Source: Verrucomicrobiota bacterium
GTDB taxonomy: Bacteria > Verrucomicrobiota > Verrucomicrobiia > Limisphaerales > JADLHS01
Reading direction: 5' to 3'
Length of the DNA stretch: 5,817 bases
Assembly: GCA_004297495.1 (NCBI GenBank)
Contig: SCTL01000466.1
Location: forward strand, 1 to 5,817
Shown piece after piece: positions 5,007 to 5,817 of the stretch (its first letter is position 1; the number at the start of each line of letters is the position of its first letter). A program made the position numbers and the translations under genes. Under the pieces are notes generated by a model. It ran no database searches, was not told the origin of the DNA, and saw only the letters and a program-made list of their open reading frames with translations.

Positions 5007-5817
5007 ATGCGTGTGAAAAAGATGTTTCAAGTTGCAAGGGGTGCATTCGCCCTGTTCGTCATCGTGGCCGTATCGCCGGTCCGCGCGGATAATTCCGCCC
5101 CGGCGACGACCTCCGTCACCGTCTCCAATGCCTCGGAAGCGAAGCTTGCGCCGCCGCATCTCGTCCCCGGGCCGAACGATGCGCGTATCGCCTACGTGGC
5201 CGCGCGCATGTTGGAGGCGAATCATTATCGGCAGATGACCTTCGACGAGCGCGTGTCGGAAAAATTTTACGACGGCTACCTCGACACGCTTGACAGCGCG
5301 CATCTGATCTTCACGCAAGGTGACCTGGACGAGTGGGCCGATTATCGCGGCAAGCTGCATCGCCTCACGCTCAAACCGCGCGGTGAGGGCGACACGCAAC
5401 CCGCATTCGACATTTTCAACCGCTACTTCGAGCGGCTCGAACAGCGCGTGACCTACGTGGACGAATTGTTGAAAGACCCGGCCAACTTCAATTTCTCCGT
5501 CGACGAACGCATTCTGATCAATCGCAAGGACGAACTGCCACCGACGAATCTTGACGAAGCCAAAAAACTTTGGCGCGAGCGGCTGCGCTTCGAGTATCTC
5601 CAGGAAAAACTCGCCCGCACCGGCGCGAAGAAGAAAACCGCGACGGCTTCCACCACTGCCTTTTCAACTCCAGTCCCCGCGACCGTGACCACGAATTCTA
5701 CAATCGAGCCAGCCAAAAAGAAAACCGACGCCGAGGAAATCGCGGATCTGCTCTCGCGCCGTTATCATCGCAACCTGCGGTTCTTCAAGGAATGGGACAA
5801 CGAGGACGTGATGCAGG
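5007..5817 (+). CDS. prc: Carboxy-terminal processing protease, Prc/Tsp type (N-terminal part, cut by window edge)
   Basis: The frame is open from ATG 5007 to the right edge, giving 270 residues. The N-terminus is a signal peptide (about 1-27, core AFALFVIVAVSP, cleavage near VRA-DN), which places the enzyme in the periplasm. The following region matches the N-terminal helical domain of Prc/Tsp proteases of family S41: MLEANHYRQMTFDERVSEKF (68-87), YLDTLDSAHLIFTQGDLDEW (91-110), FDIFNRYFERLEQRVTYV (134-151), the DxxxLWRERLRFEYLQEKL-like helix (183-202), and RRYHRNLRFFKEWDNEDVMQ (251-270). The PDZ and Ser/Lys catalytic domains would lie beyond the window, so activity cannot be judged. A Thr/Ala/Lys-rich insert of about 38 residues (205-242) interrupts the domain where E. 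coli Prc has only a short link. GTG 5013 and ATG 5022 are alternative starts that keep the signal peptide; no Shine-Dalgarno site decides. Such enzymes degrade or trim periplasmic proteins from their C-termini. Confidence 0.9.
   Translation, partial: MRVKKMFQVARGAFALFVIVAVSPVRADNSAPATTSVTVSNASEAKLAPPHLVPGPNDARIAYVAARMLEANHYRQMTFDERVSEKFYDGYLDTLDSAHLIFTQGDLDEWADYRGKLHRLTLKPRGEGDTQPAFDIFNRYFERLEQRVTYVDELLKDPANFNFSVDERILINRKDELPPTNLDEAKKLWRERLRFEYLQEKLARTGAKKKTATASTTAFSTPVPATVTTNSTIEPAKKKTDAEEIADLLSRRYHRNLRFFKEWDNEDVMQ

Overview
The window is a compact, GC-rich bacterial chromosome segment with one partial gene on the minus strand at the left edge, followed by six plus-strand genes. The last of these runs off the right edge. 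Gene content and style (secreted FKBP with a Lys-rich tail, a LemA-TPM-TPM cluster, a secreted VWA protein, a Prc-type protease, few clear Shine-Dalgarno sites, GC-rich palindromic intergenic repeats) fit a Gram-negative of the PVC/Verrucomicrobiota type. That placement is an inference from overall resemblance; no marker gene is present to prove it.

Layout. (1) 1-564, minus strand: a class I SAM-dependent methyltransferase lacking its C-terminus. (2) 565-692: a short divergent intergenic region. (3) 693-1562: a secreted FKBP-type peptidyl-prolyl isomerase (FKBP_N plus FKBP_C plus a charged tail), closed by a strong intrinsic terminator at 1586-1618. (4) 1728-3557: a tightly packed operon of lemA, a membrane-anchored TPM-domain protein with a Gly/Ser-rich tail, and a soluble TPM-domain protein, with gaps of 1 and 2 nt. 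(5) 3639-4784: a secreted von Willebrand factor A (VWA) protein with a C-terminal coiled coil. (6) 4785-5006: an intergenic region holding a 108-nt pair of inverted REP-like palindromes. (7) 5007 to the right edge: the N-terminal part of a Prc/Tsp-type C-terminal processing protease.

Functionally, most of the window looks like envelope biology: a periplasmic foldase, the LemA/TPM membrane module, a secreted metal-dependent VWA adhesion or scaffold protein, and a periplasmic protease. Whether they act together is inference; only lemA-TPM-TPM is convincingly one transcription unit. I see no CRISPR array, tRNA, rRNA, phage gene or transposase gene. The most noteworthy non-coding structure is the inverted REP pair, whose two copies differ by compensating base-pair swaps in the stem.
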